A stretch of 64,000 bases of DNA. Source: an uncultured Clostridia bacterium (GTDB lineage: Bacteria; Bacillota; Clostridia; UMGS1810). The position numbers and the translations under genes are program-made. This document shows, piece by piece, positions 9,493-18,413 of this stretch (within the stretch, counting starts at the first letter, position 1; each line of letters starts with the position of its first letter). The notes beneath the pieces are model-generated. The model was not told the origin of the DNA. It saw only the letters and a list, made by a program, of their open reading frames with translations, and did no database searches. The stretch is from contig CAKSJG010000004.1 of NCBI GenBank assembly GCA_934463165.1, positions 1 to 64,000 of the forward strand, in the 5' to 3' direction.

Positions 9493-10851
9493 TTATTTAA
9501 TATATTTATCGAGAACATCCATCATATCTTTTATCTTACTTTTTAAAACAATAAACATCGTCTTTCCGTTTTTGCTCACGGTGTAATATCTGTCGTCAAG
9601 CGAAGCAAATGACAATTTTATTTGCTGACCGTTTTTAAGATTATACAAAACCGACATCTCTTCACTTCCGTGAGAACCCGTATATATTCCGTCGGCAAGC
9701 ATTCCGCAAAGATGCTCGTATACTTCTCGTATGACCGAATCATCTTTTGTTTCTTTCTCGTTTATTTTAACGGCGTTATCGTCAGAAAAATCAACAATAT
9801 ATTTGCTGCCGTTACCCGTGACCTCTGCATTTTTTATGATATCTCTGTTATTGAGGCTCAAATATCTTTCGGAAACATCTATGGCTCCGAGCTCACGTAT
9901 ATCTTCATCACTGAGCTCAACGGAATAGATACTTTTAAGCGAATCTATGCTCACATAAAATACTGACCCGTCCGTTTTGCCGAAATAGAACGTTTCTTTT
10001 TTGCCCTTTGAATCGGAAACGGCGGCATATACATCTTTTTTATCCAGACCATAATTTTCGAAATCGCCGCTGTCGCTGACGCACTTTGAAATTTTCATTT
10101 CGGAAAGAACAGATATTATCTTGGATTTCACCATGTCGTCCCTTGCATTTGCGCTGATCGGCTTATCCATGCGCCACGCGTTGTATATTCCGTTTTTCCT
10201 GTCAGGTTTATCAAGCCAAAGCTTTATTTTACCGTTTTTGTTTTTTATCTCTATATCGGTTATGCTGTCAAAATCAATGCGCTGCAGCGTATCGCCCCTG
10301 TATGTTTCAAATGCGTTGAATATGGAATCCGCAATTTCGCTGCGGATAAGATACACGCTTGGATCGGTATTCAATTTGACATAACACATTGACGAATCAG
10401 CTGATTTTGTACCCTTAATTATCTGCGTGTCACCAAGCTCACTCTTAAACCAAACCGTGTCACAGCCGTCCGTTATTCCGAAATCCGCGTACGAAGCGTC
10501 GTTTGCATCAATTTTGTCTATATACATAATCGAACATAGCCGTACTGCCGCCGCGGTTATTTTGCTCTCCGAAAGCGGAATCCCGTCATGCTGCGGACAT
10601 TTCCAGCCGTCGTCTGTTTTTTTAAACGTGAAGTTTTCTCCGGATATCGAAAAGCTCATTTCTGTTATCATATCCGAATTTGTTTTTATCATACTTCCCT
10701 TTTCGGAATACTTTTGGCTTTCGGTGTTTTTTTCGGTATCCGACAAAGTCTTTTCTTCCGCGGTTTTATCGTCCATAAGGCTTACCGCGCCGAGAATTGC
10801 GAGCAGTAAAACAACACAAGCAGAAAGTATGATTATCTTTTTTTTATTCAT
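9493..10851 (-). CDS. DUF4340-type membrane-anchored protein of a Gld-like ABC cluster
   Basis: About 452 residues from the ATG at 10851, which overlaps the stop of the preceding gene (TAATG) and has AAGGAG nine bases upstream. One N-terminal membrane helix (IIILSACVVLLLAILGAV) is followed by an extracytoplasmic part of repeated beta units (FKKTDDGWKCP, then FYFGKTDGSVFYVSI), typical of DUF4340. This family regularly follows GldG-like proteins in ABC clusters. Its biochemical role is unknown. It is probably part of the envelope complex encoded by the three genes upstream. Confidence 0.8.
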   Translation of the reverse strand: MNKKKIIILSACVVLLLAILGAVSLMDDKTAEEKTLSDTEKNTESQKYSEKGSMIKTNSDMITEMSFSISGENFTFKKTDDGWKCPQHDGIPLSESKITAAAVRLCSIMYIDKIDANDASYADFGITDGCDTVWFKSELGDTQIIKGTKSADSSMCYVKLNTDPSVYLIRSEIADSIFNAFETYRGDTLQRIDFDSITDIEIKNKNGKIKLWLDKPDRKNGIYNAWRMDKPISANARDDMVKSKIISVLSEMKISKCVSDSGDFENYGLDKKDVYAAVSDSKGKKETFYFGKTDGSVFYVSIDSLKSIYSVELSDEDIRELGAIDVSERYLSLNNRDIIKNAEVTGNGSKYIVDFSDDNAVKINEKETKDDSVIREVYEHLCGMLADGIYTGSHGSEEMSVLYNLKNGQQIKLSFASLDDRYYTVSKNGKTMFIVLKSKIKDMMDVLDKYIK

Positions 10852-12284
10852 TACAGATGTCTCCTTCTTGCCCATATAATAAAGCCTGCGGCAAGTATAA
10901 TGACAGGTATCAAAGCAGCGCTGACAAATGCATACACATATATTGCCGCCTGAGATATGACAACCTTATCCTGAACAATATTCTTTGGTGCAATATATAC
11001 CGATGACGGCTGGTTCGTCATATATGCCACAAGTCCCGAATAGAATTTTCGGTTGCCCGTTATATCAAGTATTGATGCAAACGGATTATCATTTGAAGAA
11101 TAATCGCCCAGAATTTTTGAAGAACCGCTCACGAAAAGCATCGATGATTTATTTTCATAGCCTGCCTTGGAAATAAGAACGGCCACCGAGCTTTTTTCTT
11201 TTTTATCTCCCGATTCATAGGTATCATTTGCAGAGTATATATCTGCCTTGACATATGCGTCGCTGCTTGTCTCCGCAAGGGTATATGCACTCATACCGTT
11301 TTTGGATTTTGCCGAAACCGGTCTTGAGAGCGGAAACATTATACCTGTGCCGTCGGTGCCCAGAGTTTTGGTTATATCGTTTTGGACAATTGTCGGTAAA
11401 AGATACGTTCTGTATGAAACATAATTTGCGGAAGAGTTATCTCCGACAAGTCCGTCACCGACACTTACGCCCCACTCTCCGAGGTAACCGAACAGATTGG
11501 TAAGCTCCATGTTTTCGGGAGACAAAAACACTTGTATGCTGCCGCCGCCCTTTGAAAAGCCGGCTATTTTTTCTATTTCATCGGCAGAGTAATCCGTAGA
11601 TGGATCATATATTATTATGAGATCCGCTTCTTTCGGTATATCATCGGTCATAAGTGAAATATCTTTGAAATTATATCCCATATCGGCAAGAACCTTACCC
11701 TTTAAGGTTTCGGCATTCATATTTTCACCGTGACCCGTGCAGACATACGCAGTTATATCGCTGCCCTCCGTCACCTTGACTATCGCGGAAGTGAAGCTCT
11801 GTTCTGCCTTAAGTGCACCGGACATTATGTCACTGCCCTTTTTGTATACAACAAACATATCGTTAACATCTACCGCGCTGTACATGCGGTCCGTTTCAAA
11901 TATTACATAATAATTGCTTTGAAGCGGCTTGCCGTCCACGGTATATTTTGTCAAAAGTCCCGGATTTTTAACGGCATCGGCTCTTTCATATGTTATTTTA
12001 TCGGACATTGCCGCATATTTTTTAAGTATTTCGTCTATCTGCAGCATTTCGCGGTTGGTATCATCACTCGGAATAAGTGAAATTATTTTCACATCCATAT
12101 TTAATTTTTTCATTGTATTATTCGTAACATCCGAAAATTTAAGAATTGAATCCTTTGTAAGGTCAATGCTCAGACTCATCTTTGATGACAGAACGCCGAA
12201 AATGAGATTTACGATTATAATAAGTGCAATTATTAGAAGCGCCGTGGTCATTGCGGCATATTTATATTTTCTCTTTTTATTCAT
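10851..12284 (-). CDS. GldG-like ABC transporter auxiliary protein
   Basis: About 477 residues. One membrane helix near the N-terminus (TTALLIIALIIIVNLIFG), a large extracytoplasmic domain of the ABC_transp_aux/GldG type (SIDLTKDSILKFSD near residue 40, YVCTGHGEN near 190, a GGGSIQVFLSPE region near 255), and a C-terminal helix followed by a basic tail (IWARRRHL). The likely start is the ATG at 12284 with AAGGTG upstream; a GTG three codons earlier is possible. It lies 12 bases after the permease gene. In Bacteroidetes GldA, GldF and GldG support gliding, but in Clostridia the same set has no proven substrate, so only an envelope transport role can be inferred. Confidence 0.82.
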   Translation of the reverse strand: MNKKRKYKYAAMTTALLIIALIIIVNLIFGVLSSKMSLSIDLTKDSILKFSDVTNNTMKKLNMDVKIISLIPSDDTNREMLQIDEILKKYAAMSDKITYERADAVKNPGLLTKYTVDGKPLQSNYYVIFETDRMYSAVDVNDMFVVYKKGSDIMSGALKAEQSFTSAIVKVTEGSDITAYVCTGHGENMNAETLKGKVLADMGYNFKDISLMTDDIPKEADLIIIYDPSTDYSADEIEKIAGFSKGGGSIQVFLSPENMELTNLFGYLGEWGVSVGDGLVGDNSSANYVSYRTYLLPTIVQNDITKTLGTDGTGIMFPLSRPVSAKSKNGMSAYTLAETSSDAYVKADIYSANDTYESGDKKEKSSVAVLISKAGYENKSSMLFVSGSSKILGDYSSNDNPFASILDITGNRKFYSGLVAYMTNQPSSVYIAPKNIVQDKVVISQAAIYVYAFVSAALIPVIILAAGFIIWARRRHL

Positions 12285-12296
12285 TTCTGTCACCTT

Positions 12297-13004
12297 CTAT
12301 TTGGAAAATCTAACCTTTTCGGTTTTGTATATCGTGATAAGTGCAAAAATTGCGGTTACACTGATGTAGTATACAACATCGGTTATGTTTATTATTCCGA
12401 TAAAAAAATTATCAAATCTTGACGGCACGGCAAACACGGATATCAAAAGATTTACGGCCTTGTTTGAGATACCGCCCGCAAGAGAAGCAGACACAAACAT
12501 AACAAGTATCACGGCTATTGTTATTATTCCCGACACAAACTGATTTTCGGTAAGTGAGGATATGAAAAGTCCTATGGATATAAAGGTTGAACCTAAAAGA
12601 AAAAATCCAATATAGTTCGTAATGACAACTCCCCACTCCACATCGGAATATATTTCAAGAATTATCGGAAATATAAGCATAATTAAAATTGTTACGCAAA
12701 ATACCGCAAGTGCGGCAAACAGCTTGCCGAGTATGACCGATGTCATACTGATAGGTGCAGTGTAAAGAAGCTGATCGGTTTTATTGCTTTTTTCTTCCGA
12801 CAAAAGCCTCATGGTAAGAAGAGGAATCATTATTACAAACAGCCACGGCAGAAATGAAAATATCACGCTTACCGACGAGTTTGAATCCATAAGATTAAAC
12901 ACGGTAAAAAGAATTGCCGCAACGCAAAGCATAACAGCGGTAAATACGTAGCCGACGGGCGTTGTATAATACAGCCAAAGTTCTTTTTTAATTATTGCTT
13001 TCAC
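12297..13004 (-). CDS. ABC-2 type permease (GldF-like)
   Basis: 235 residues from a GTG at 13004, giving VKAIIKKELWLYYTTPVGYV, a typical start for this family. A longer reading from an upstream ATG would overlap the ATPase gene by more than 100 bases and lacks a ribosome site; the GTG has AGGGAACGG upstream. Six membrane segments are visible, with the family's intracellular sequence MRLLSEEKSNKTDQLLYTAP near residue 70. The gene overlaps the end of the ATPase gene by 17 bases, which suggests translational coupling. Confidence 0.88.
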   Translation of the reverse strand: MKAIIKKELWLYYTTPVGYVFTAVMLCVAAILFTVFNLMDSNSSVSVIFSFLPWLFVIMIPLLTMRLLSEEKSNKTDQLLYTAPISMTSVILGKLFAALAVFCVTILIMLIFPIILEIYSDVEWGVVITNYIGFFLLGSTFISIGLFISSLTENQFVSGIITIAVILVMFVSASLAGGISNKAVNLLISVFAVPSRFDNFFIGIINITDVVYYISVTAIFALITIYKTEKVRFSK

Positions 13005-13950
13005 TTTTTTCACCGTTCCCTTCTCTCTCGCCTTCTGCAGTAAGTGATATGAAAATATCCTCCAAAGACACATCGCTCGATTTAAACATAAGCATAACCA
13101 TGGACGCATCTGCAATTTTTTTAAAAAGTATTTTACGTATGTCAGCTCCTCCGACGGAACTTATCATGTAATCGTGTGCGCCTTCCTCCTTTGAGCCTAT
13201 ATATTCAAAGTGTTCAACCTCATGAACAGATCCGAGCAAACTGTCTATTTTCTCGTGCTCTCCCTCAATGCGGACAGAGTATTTGTTTTTACCCGAAATT
13301 TTTGACGCAAGGTTATCGGGGGTATCTTCGGCAATGATTTTGCCCTTGTTTATTATGAGCACACGGCTCGCAACGGCACTTATCTCCGAAAGTATATGAG
13401 AGCTTATAATAAGCGTTTTCTTTTTTCCCAGTTCATTTATAACATTTCTCACATCGATAATCTGCATGGGGTCAAGCCCGACTGTCGGCTCATCAAGAAT
13501 AAGAAGTTCCGGATCGCCGACAAGAGCCTGTGCAATTCCGACTCTCTGACGATATCCCTTTGAAAGATTCTTTATAAGTCTGCCCGAAACAGCGTCAATC
13601 TTGACCTCACGCGATATCGTCTCTATGCAGGATTTATCCGAGCCCTTAAGCTCGCACACAAAATTCAGATATTCCCGTACGGTCATATCTTTATACAGCG
13701 GCGGAATCTCCGGCAGATAACCTATTTTGCGTTTATATTCTGTCGGGTTTTCAAGAATATCGACTCCGTCCACCGTGCACGATCCGGAATTTGCCGAAAT
13801 ATAACCCGTGATTATATTCATGGTTGTGCTTTTACCTGCACCGTTCGGCCCCAAAAAGCCCAGTATTTCACCGTCTTTGACATCAAAGCTTACATTATCG
13901 AGGACGGTTTTTGATCCGTATTTTTTTGTAAGATTTTTTACTTCTACCAT
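12988..13950 (-). CDS. ABC transporter ATP-binding protein (GldA-like)
   Basis: 320 residues. Walker A GPNGAGKSTT (near 35), Q-loop region YLPEIPPLY, signature LSKGYRQRVGIAQAL (near 130), Walker B LLILDEPTVGLDP and H-loop IISSHILSE. The last 90 residues form the accessory C-terminal domain common in exporter-type ATPases of this group. It is the first gene of the cluster and energises the GldF-like permease. The ATG at 13950 has GAGGG upstream. Confidence 0.95.
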   Translation of the reverse strand: MVEVKNLTKKYGSKTVLDNVSFDVKDGEILGFLGPNGAGKSTTMNIITGYISANSGSCTVDGVDILENPTEYKRKIGYLPEIPPLYKDMTVREYLNFVCELKGSDKSCIETISREVKIDAVSGRLIKNLSKGYRQRVGIAQALVGDPELLILDEPTVGLDPMQIIDVRNVINELGKKKTLIISSHILSEISAVASRVLIINKGKIIAEDTPDNLASKISGKNKYSVRIEGEHEKIDSLLGSVHEVEHFEYIGSKEEGAHDYMISSVGGADIRKILFKKIADASMVMLMFKSSDVSLEDIFISLTAEGEREGNGEKSESNN

Positions 13951-13970
13951 AATTGTACCCTCATTTCAAA

Positions 13971-13997
13971 AGGCGGTGCAAAGAAAGTACACCGCCT
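13971..13997 (-). terminator. Terminator of the hisS-aspS unit
   Basis: Perfect 8 bp stem (AGGCGGTG with CACCGCCT), 11-base loop, followed on the minus strand by TTTTG. It lies between aspS and the ABC cluster. Confidence 0.7.
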
Positions 13998-14044
13998 CAA
14001 AAGAGACTTTCAAATCTTGCACTTATTTTTCAGTCTCATTAATA

Positions 14045-15835
14045 TTAATCTTCATTATTTATAATGGCAATTCCGAGCTCTTCAAGCTGTTTTTCATCAA
14101 CCGTATCGGGTGCTCCCGACATAAGTTCGGAGGCATTCTGAACCTTCGGAAATGCTATAACGTCTCTTATGGAGTCGCATCCGTCTATAAGCATAAGCAT
14201 TCTGTCAAGACCGTATGCCATTCCGCCGTGCGGAGGGGTGCCGTATTCAAACGCATGAATGAGGAAGCCGAACCTCTTATCCGCTTCTTCTTTTGTAAGA
14301 CCGATAACCTCAAACATTTTTTCCTGAAGCTCGGAGTTATATATTCTCATACTTCCGCCGCCGAGTTCAACACCGTTGAGCACAACGTCATAAGCTTTTG
14401 CCCTTACTCTGCCGGGATCCGTATCAAGATATTGCAGGTCCTCATCTTTGGGAGCTGTAAACGGATGGTGCATTGCAACAAAACGGTTTTCATCTTCGCT
14501 GTATTCAAGAAGCGGAAAATCGGTTACCCAAAGGAAGTTGAATTTCGATTTATCTATCATTTCATATCTTTCGGCAATCTCTATTCTTAGAGCACCGAGA
14601 GACGCAAAAACAACACTGTCTTTATCGGCAACAATAAAGATTACATCCCCAACCTCAGCATTTGCACAGTCAAGAATTTTCTTCATTGCTTCATCGTCAA
14701 AGAATTTAGCAATCGGAGACTGAACACCGTCGGCATTGACCTTTATCCATGCAAGGCCTTTTGCCTTGTATGTCTTGACAAATTCACCGAGAGAATCGAT
14801 ATTCTTTCTTGAGATTTTATCAGCCATACCCTTTGCGTTTATCGCTCTTACACTTCCGCCCGCTTCAAGCGCATTTGTAAACACGCCAAATCCGCATCCG
14901 CAAACCGCGTCAGAAAGATTGCATATCTCCATCCCGAATCTCGTGTCGGGTTTATCGGAGCCGAAACGGTCCATCGCTTCACTGTAGGGAAGTCTTAAAA
15001 ACGGAGTCTCGATATCTATGCCCTTAACTTCCTTGAATACTCTTTTTAAAAGAGCTTCGTTCAGAGTCATTACGTCATCCTCGCAGACAAATGACATCTC
15101 AAGGTCTATCTGTGTAAATTCCGGCTGCCTGTCGGCTCTTAAATCCTCATCACGGAAACACTTTGCAATCTGAAAATACCTGTCCATTCCGGCAAGCATA
15201 AGCAGCTGCTTATATATCTGCGGAGACTGCGGAAGAGCATAAAAGCTTCCGTTATGAACACGGCTCGGAACAAGATAGTCGCGCGCGCCTTCGGGTGTAC
15301 TCTTTATAAGAATCGGGGTTTCTATCTCTGTAAATCCGTTTTCGCTGTAAAAATCTCTTACTATTTTGCAAACCTTGCTTCTTAATATAAGGCGTCTCTG
15401 CATATCGGGACGTCTCAAATCCAAAAAGCGGTATTGCAGACGCAGATCCTCTTTAACATCGCTGTTTTCAACAATATAAAACGGAGGGGTTTTTGCCGTG
15501 GACAATATTCTGAGTTCCTTGGCAATAATTTCTATGTCACCCGTTTTCATATTCGGGTTTATTACTTCTTCGCCTCTGGGCGCAACCGTGCCGACAACGG
15601 CAACAACATATTCGCCTCTTACCTTTGCAGCTTTTTCATACATTGCAGCATCATCCGTCGAATAAACGGTCTGAATAACTCCCGAAATATCTCTTACATT
15701 TATAAATATCAGTCCGCCGAGATTTCTCACGGAATCGGCAAATCCCATTACAACAACCTCACTGCCTACATCTGCCTTTGTGATCTGTGTGCATCTGTGA
15801 GTTCTTTTCAGCCCGCTCAGTTTTTCAAATTCCAT
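14045..15835 (-). CDS. aspS: Aspartyl-tRNA synthetase
   Basis: 596 residues, the bacterial size. N-terminal OB-fold anticodon domain (RTHRCTQI, VVVMGFADSVRNLGGLIFI), then the class II core: motif 2 region FRDEDLRADRQPEFTQIDLE, the bacterial GAD insertion in the middle, and motif 3 GMAYGLDRMLML near residue 550. It charges tRNA-Asp; whether it also charges tRNA-Asn cannot be told here. The ATG at 15835 has GGAGG upstream. It follows hisS after 16 bases, an order common in Firmicutes. A tRNA-Asp gene is present at 47440. Confidence 0.98.
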   Translation of the reverse strand: MEFEKLSGLKRTHRCTQITKADVGSEVVVMGFADSVRNLGGLIFINVRDISGVIQTVYSTDDAAMYEKAAKVRGEYVVAVVGTVAPRGEEVINPNMKTGDIEIIAKELRILSTAKTPPFYIVENSDVKEDLRLQYRFLDLRRPDMQRRLILRSKVCKIVRDFYSENGFTEIETPILIKSTPEGARDYLVPSRVHNGSFYALPQSPQIYKQLLMLAGMDRYFQIAKCFRDEDLRADRQPEFTQIDLEMSFVCEDDVMTLNEALLKRVFKEVKGIDIETPFLRLPYSEAMDRFGSDKPDTRFGMEICNLSDAVCGCGFGVFTNALEAGGSVRAINAKGMADKISRKNIDSLGEFVKTYKAKGLAWIKVNADGVQSPIAKFFDDEAMKKILDCANAEVGDVIFIVADKDSVVFASLGALRIEIAERYEMIDKSKFNFLWVTDFPLLEYSEDENRFVAMHHPFTAPKDEDLQYLDTDPGRVRAKAYDVVLNGVELGGGSMRIYNSELQEKMFEVIGLTKEEADKRFGFLIHAFEYGTPPHGGMAYGLDRMLMLIDGCDSIRDVIAFPKVQNASELMSGAPDTVDEKQLEELGIAIINNED

Positions 15836-15851
15836 TGTGATTTCCTCCGAA

Positions 15852-17108
15852 TTATCGTAAAAATTTTGCTATATCGCATGCGGTGAGTGCTGCATCGCAA
15901 GAAGTTCCGTCATCCATATTTTTAACGGAAACCTTATTTGATTCTATCTCATCATCACCGAGTATTATGCTGTATTTAAAATTAAGCTTGTTTGCATATT
16001 TCATCTGCGCTTTTACACTTCTGTCGAAATGATCCTTATCGGCAGATATTCCGAGAGCACGCAGATCACTTGTAAGTTTTTGCGCAAAAAGCGAGCTTTT
16101 TTCACCAATGCTGCCTATGTAAATGCACGGTCTGTTTTCATCGGGAATATCTATGCCCTGCTCTTCCATAGTAAGAAGAAGTCTTTCCATTCCGAGTGCA
16201 AATCCGCATGCCGGAGTCGGATTTCCTCCAAGCTGTTCGACAAGTCCGTCATAACGTCCGCCGCCGCAGATTGTTCCGTTTGATTTTTCATTTTTCGCCG
16301 TGATTTCAAAAACCGTTTTTGTGTAATAATCCAATCCGCGAACGATAAGCGGATCTATCTCATATGATATATCCATAGCGGTCAGATTTTCCTTAACCGA
16401 TTCAAAATGAGCACGGCACTCGTCACATATACAGTCTATAAGCATCGGCGCGTCTTTAACTATACCCTTACACACCGATGACTTACAGTCAAGTATACGC
16501 ATCGGATTTCTGTCATATCTGTTTTTACACGTGTCACAAAGTTCATCATAGTGCGGTTTTAAATATGCCTTGAGCTTTTCGTTATATTCTTTTCGGCACT
16601 TCGGGCATCCTATGCTGTTAATATTAAGCGTAAGATCTTTCAGACCCAGCTCCTTGTAAAGCTCAAGCGGAAGCGATATCATTTCCGCATCTGCCGACGG
16701 AGACTGCGTTCCGAAATATTCCACGCCGAATTGATGAAATTCTCTGTATCTGCCTGCCTGTGGCTTTTCGTATCTGTAACAGCTCACAAGATAATAAAGC
16801 TTTGTGGGCTGCGGATTGTTAAACATACCGTGTTCTATAAAACTTCTTACGACGCCTGCAGTTCCCTCCGGGCGAAGCGTTATACTCCTTGCGCCCTTAT
16901 CGTCAAAGGTATACATTTCTTTTTCCACAACGTCCGTGGTATCTCCCACCCCGCGGCTGAACAGCTCCGTGTGCTCAAAAACAGGAGTTCTGAGTTCCTT
17001 TGCTCCGTAGCGGCTGCAAATATCTTTTATTTTGTTTTCAATATACTGCCATTTATACGATACATCGGGCGTTATATCCGCTGTACCTTTAGGTGCATGA
17101 GTCAGCAT
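15852..17108 (-). CDS. hisS: Histidyl-tRNA synthetase
   Basis: 418 residues from the ATG at 17108 (GAGGAAG eight bases upstream); a GTG three codons earlier is less likely. Class II features: motif 2 TLRPEGTAGVVRSFIEHG, the HisRS-specific RGLDYYTKTVFE and GGGRYDGLVEQLGG boxes, and an anticodon-binding C-terminus. A zinc-type cysteine cluster (CPKC, CDTC, CICDEC) lies near residues 165-235, as in many clostridial enzymes. It starts the hisS-aspS unit. Confidence 0.98.
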   Translation of the reverse strand: MLTHAPKGTADITPDVSYKWQYIENKIKDICSRYGAKELRTPVFEHTELFSRGVGDTTDVVEKEMYTFDDKGARSITLRPEGTAGVVRSFIEHGMFNNPQPTKLYYLVSCYRYEKPQAGRYREFHQFGVEYFGTQSPSADAEMISLPLELYKELGLKDLTLNINSIGCPKCRKEYNEKLKAYLKPHYDELCDTCKNRYDRNPMRILDCKSSVCKGIVKDAPMLIDCICDECRAHFESVKENLTAMDISYEIDPLIVRGLDYYTKTVFEITAKNEKSNGTICGGGRYDGLVEQLGGNPTPACGFALGMERLLLTMEEQGIDIPDENRPCIYIGSIGEKSSLFAQKLTSDLRALGISADKDHFDRSVKAQMKYANKLNFKYSIILGDDEIESNKVSVKNMDDGTSCDAALTACDIAKFLR

Positions 17109-17178
17109 AATTGTCACTTCCTCTGAAATTTATATAAATTTGTGTTATAGCATTAAAACGCATAAAACTACAAATATC

Positions 17179-17207
17179 ATTATACAAAAATAAGCAGAAA
17201 AAGTCAA
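17179..17207 (-). promoter_or_regulatory. hisS: Promoter of hisS-aspS
   Basis: Minus strand: TTGACT (17207-17202), 17 bases, TATAAT (17184-17179). It lies about 70 bases upstream of the hisS start. I found no T-box leader, although T-boxes are common for synthetase genes in Firmicutes; the leader is too short for one. Confidence 0.75.
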
Positions 17208-17310
17208 GAAAAATATTTGAGTATCTTTATAAATCAGAAGAAAAAAACCCTTCAGCCGAGCATGTTTGATCAGGTTTATAAATAAAAATCAAAAATATTT
17301 TCGAAACAGA

Positions 17311-17343
17311 AAGCGGTTGATGTCTTATTTGCATCAACCGCTT
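17311..17343. terminator. Bidirectional terminator between the antitoxin gene and hisS
   Basis: Perfect 12 bp stem (AAGCGGTTGATG with CATCAACCGCTT), 9-base loop, T-rich on both sides. It ends the antitoxin transcript on the minus strand. Confidence 0.75.
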
Positions 17344-17360
17344 TTTACACGGATAAAATG

Positions 17361-17609
17361 TTAACAGCCGTAATAATCAATAAATTCATCATCTTCAAAC
17401 ATATCATCCATACATTCATCATCAATTTCTAATTTGTCGGAATCCGGACTTTCCAAAGAAATTTCAAACGGTATTTTTCTCTGCCGAACTACCTGATGCA
17501 AAAATACATTTACGGCAGTTGTCATGTTCATACCCATATCAGAAAGTATTTTATCGGATTTTTTCATGAGATTGTCATCAATACAAATGTGAAAATTAAT
17601 TGTTGCCAT
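17361..17609 (-). CDS. RelB/DinJ-like antitoxin without a visible toxin gene
   Basis: 82 residues from the ATG at 17609 (AAGGGGAGT upstream); the frame is open further upstream but without a site. The N-terminus is a ribbon-helix-helix (INFHICIDDNLMKKSDKIL, MGMNMTTAVNVFLHQVV, then IPFEI) as in RelB/DinJ antitoxins. The tail is very acidic (DDECMDDMFEDDEFIDYY), unlike the usual toxin-wrapping tail but common in clostridial relatives. The normal partner is a RelE/YafQ ribonuclease encoded just downstream. Here a terminator and then hisS follow, so it is an orphan. It likely still binds the palindrome in its own promoter. Confidence 0.8.
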   Translation of the reverse strand: MATINFHICIDDNLMKKSDKILSDMGMNMTTAVNVFLHQVVRQRKIPFEISLESPDSDKLEIDDECMDDMFEDDEFIDYYGC

Positions 17610-17629
17610 AAATCTTACTCCCCTTCTGT

Positions 17630-17643
17630 AATTTGTACAAATT
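17630..17643. promoter_or_regulatory. Palindromic operator of the antitoxin gene
   Basis: AATTTGTACAAATT is a perfect 14 bp palindrome just upstream of the ribosome site. It abuts a GCATAAT -10-like box on the minus strand. The position fits autorepression by the ribbon-helix-helix protein (inference). Confidence 0.55.
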
Positions 17644-17701
17644 ATGCAATAAAAAATGCGCCTACCGAAGCAGACGCACAAAAACGCAAACTCCGATAGT
17701 C

Positions 17702-17869
17702 GCCAAACTAATTATATGCACATTGAATATATACGCTATAATAACGCGTTATAATCGCACCGTGGAATTTGCATTTTTTACAAAAGTCCTATAGTACGAT
17801 TTTAACGCAACAAAGCGCAGATATACGTGGTATATATATCCATTGTACATATTATTAAATTAGTTTGGC
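17702..17869. repeat. 168 bp imperfect palindrome, MITE-like
   Basis: The ends GCCAAACTAATT and AATTAGTTTGGC are exact inverted repeats. Similarity goes on inward for about 35 bases with small gaps (ATATGCACATTGAATATATA against ATATGTACAATGGATATATA). The centre holds another palindrome, ATAACGCGTTAT. No gene is inside, and I see no clear target-site duplication. It could be a non-autonomous element or a folded regulatory region between the divergent genes. Confidence 0.5.
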
Positions 17870-17912
17870 TCTATTATTATAACACACATTTCTTTGATTT
17901 ACAATATTTTTA

Positions 17913-17941
17913 TTGAAAATATTGTTAGCTTATGGTAAAAT
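17913..17941 (+). promoter_or_regulatory. Promoter of the broken secreted-protein gene
   Basis: TTGAAA (17913-17918), 17 bases, TAAAAT (17936-17941) with an extended TGG before the -10. It lies 29 bases upstream of the ATG at 17970. Confidence 0.6.
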
Positions 17942-17969
17942 ATAAAAAAATACAAGGGGGATATTTTAT

Positions 17970-18280
17970 ATGTTGAAAAGAATAGCGGCATTTTTTATTT
18001 TGATAACAATTCTGTTTTCATGCATAAGCATTACATATGCCATACCGCTCGACAAAAGCGAATTATTGAATAGGATATTGGAATCAACCGATAAATATAC
18101 ATGCGGTGATGATATGACGGAGACGGAAAGCTTGAAGCATTTGTTATAACGGGGAATAAGCTTGATGATTATAACTGTAATAACGTTACTGTCTGGTTTG
18201 TGGCAAACAGCGGAGGATGCAGTGCTGTTGAAAGAAATCTCTACGGATATTTAAGCGACACATTAAAAACAGATAGCTAA
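17970..18280 (+). pseudogene. Small secreted protein gene with one-base frameshift
   Basis: An ATG with AGGGGG upstream opens a signal peptide (MLKRIAAFFILITILFSC) and 59 codons, ending in TAA at 18147-18149. The +1 frame, entered near 18117, continues without a stop as DGDGKLEAFVITGNKLDDYN, then VTVWFVANSGGCSAVERNLY, to TAA at 18278-18280. Restoring one base at GATATGACGGAG would join the halves into DDMDGDGKLEAF, a normal Asp-rich loop of secreted EF-hand/FG-GAP-like proteins. The gene is therefore a 1-base deletion away from a protein of about 103 residues. A sequencing error is the alternative. Confidence 0.75.
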
Positions 18281-18413
18281 TATTGTGTTTATAATGCGCA
18301 TGCGAAACTGCATTTCAGAAACAAATTTTGCTTAAGTTAAATATTTACAACCCCCTCCGGCTTGCTTCGCAATCCACATCCCTTATGCACTGTCGGAGGC
18401 ACTCTTTCTTGCG

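Noticed and set aside
12988..13115. Longer permease start at 13115
   Set aside because: It would overlap the ATPase gene by more than 100 bases and adds residues that are only a shadow of that gene; the GTG at 13004 has a ribosome site and a family-like N-terminus.
17118..17360. T-box riboswitch upstream of hisS
   Set aside because: The promoter is only about 70 bases from the start codon, and no T-box sequence or specifier stem is visible.
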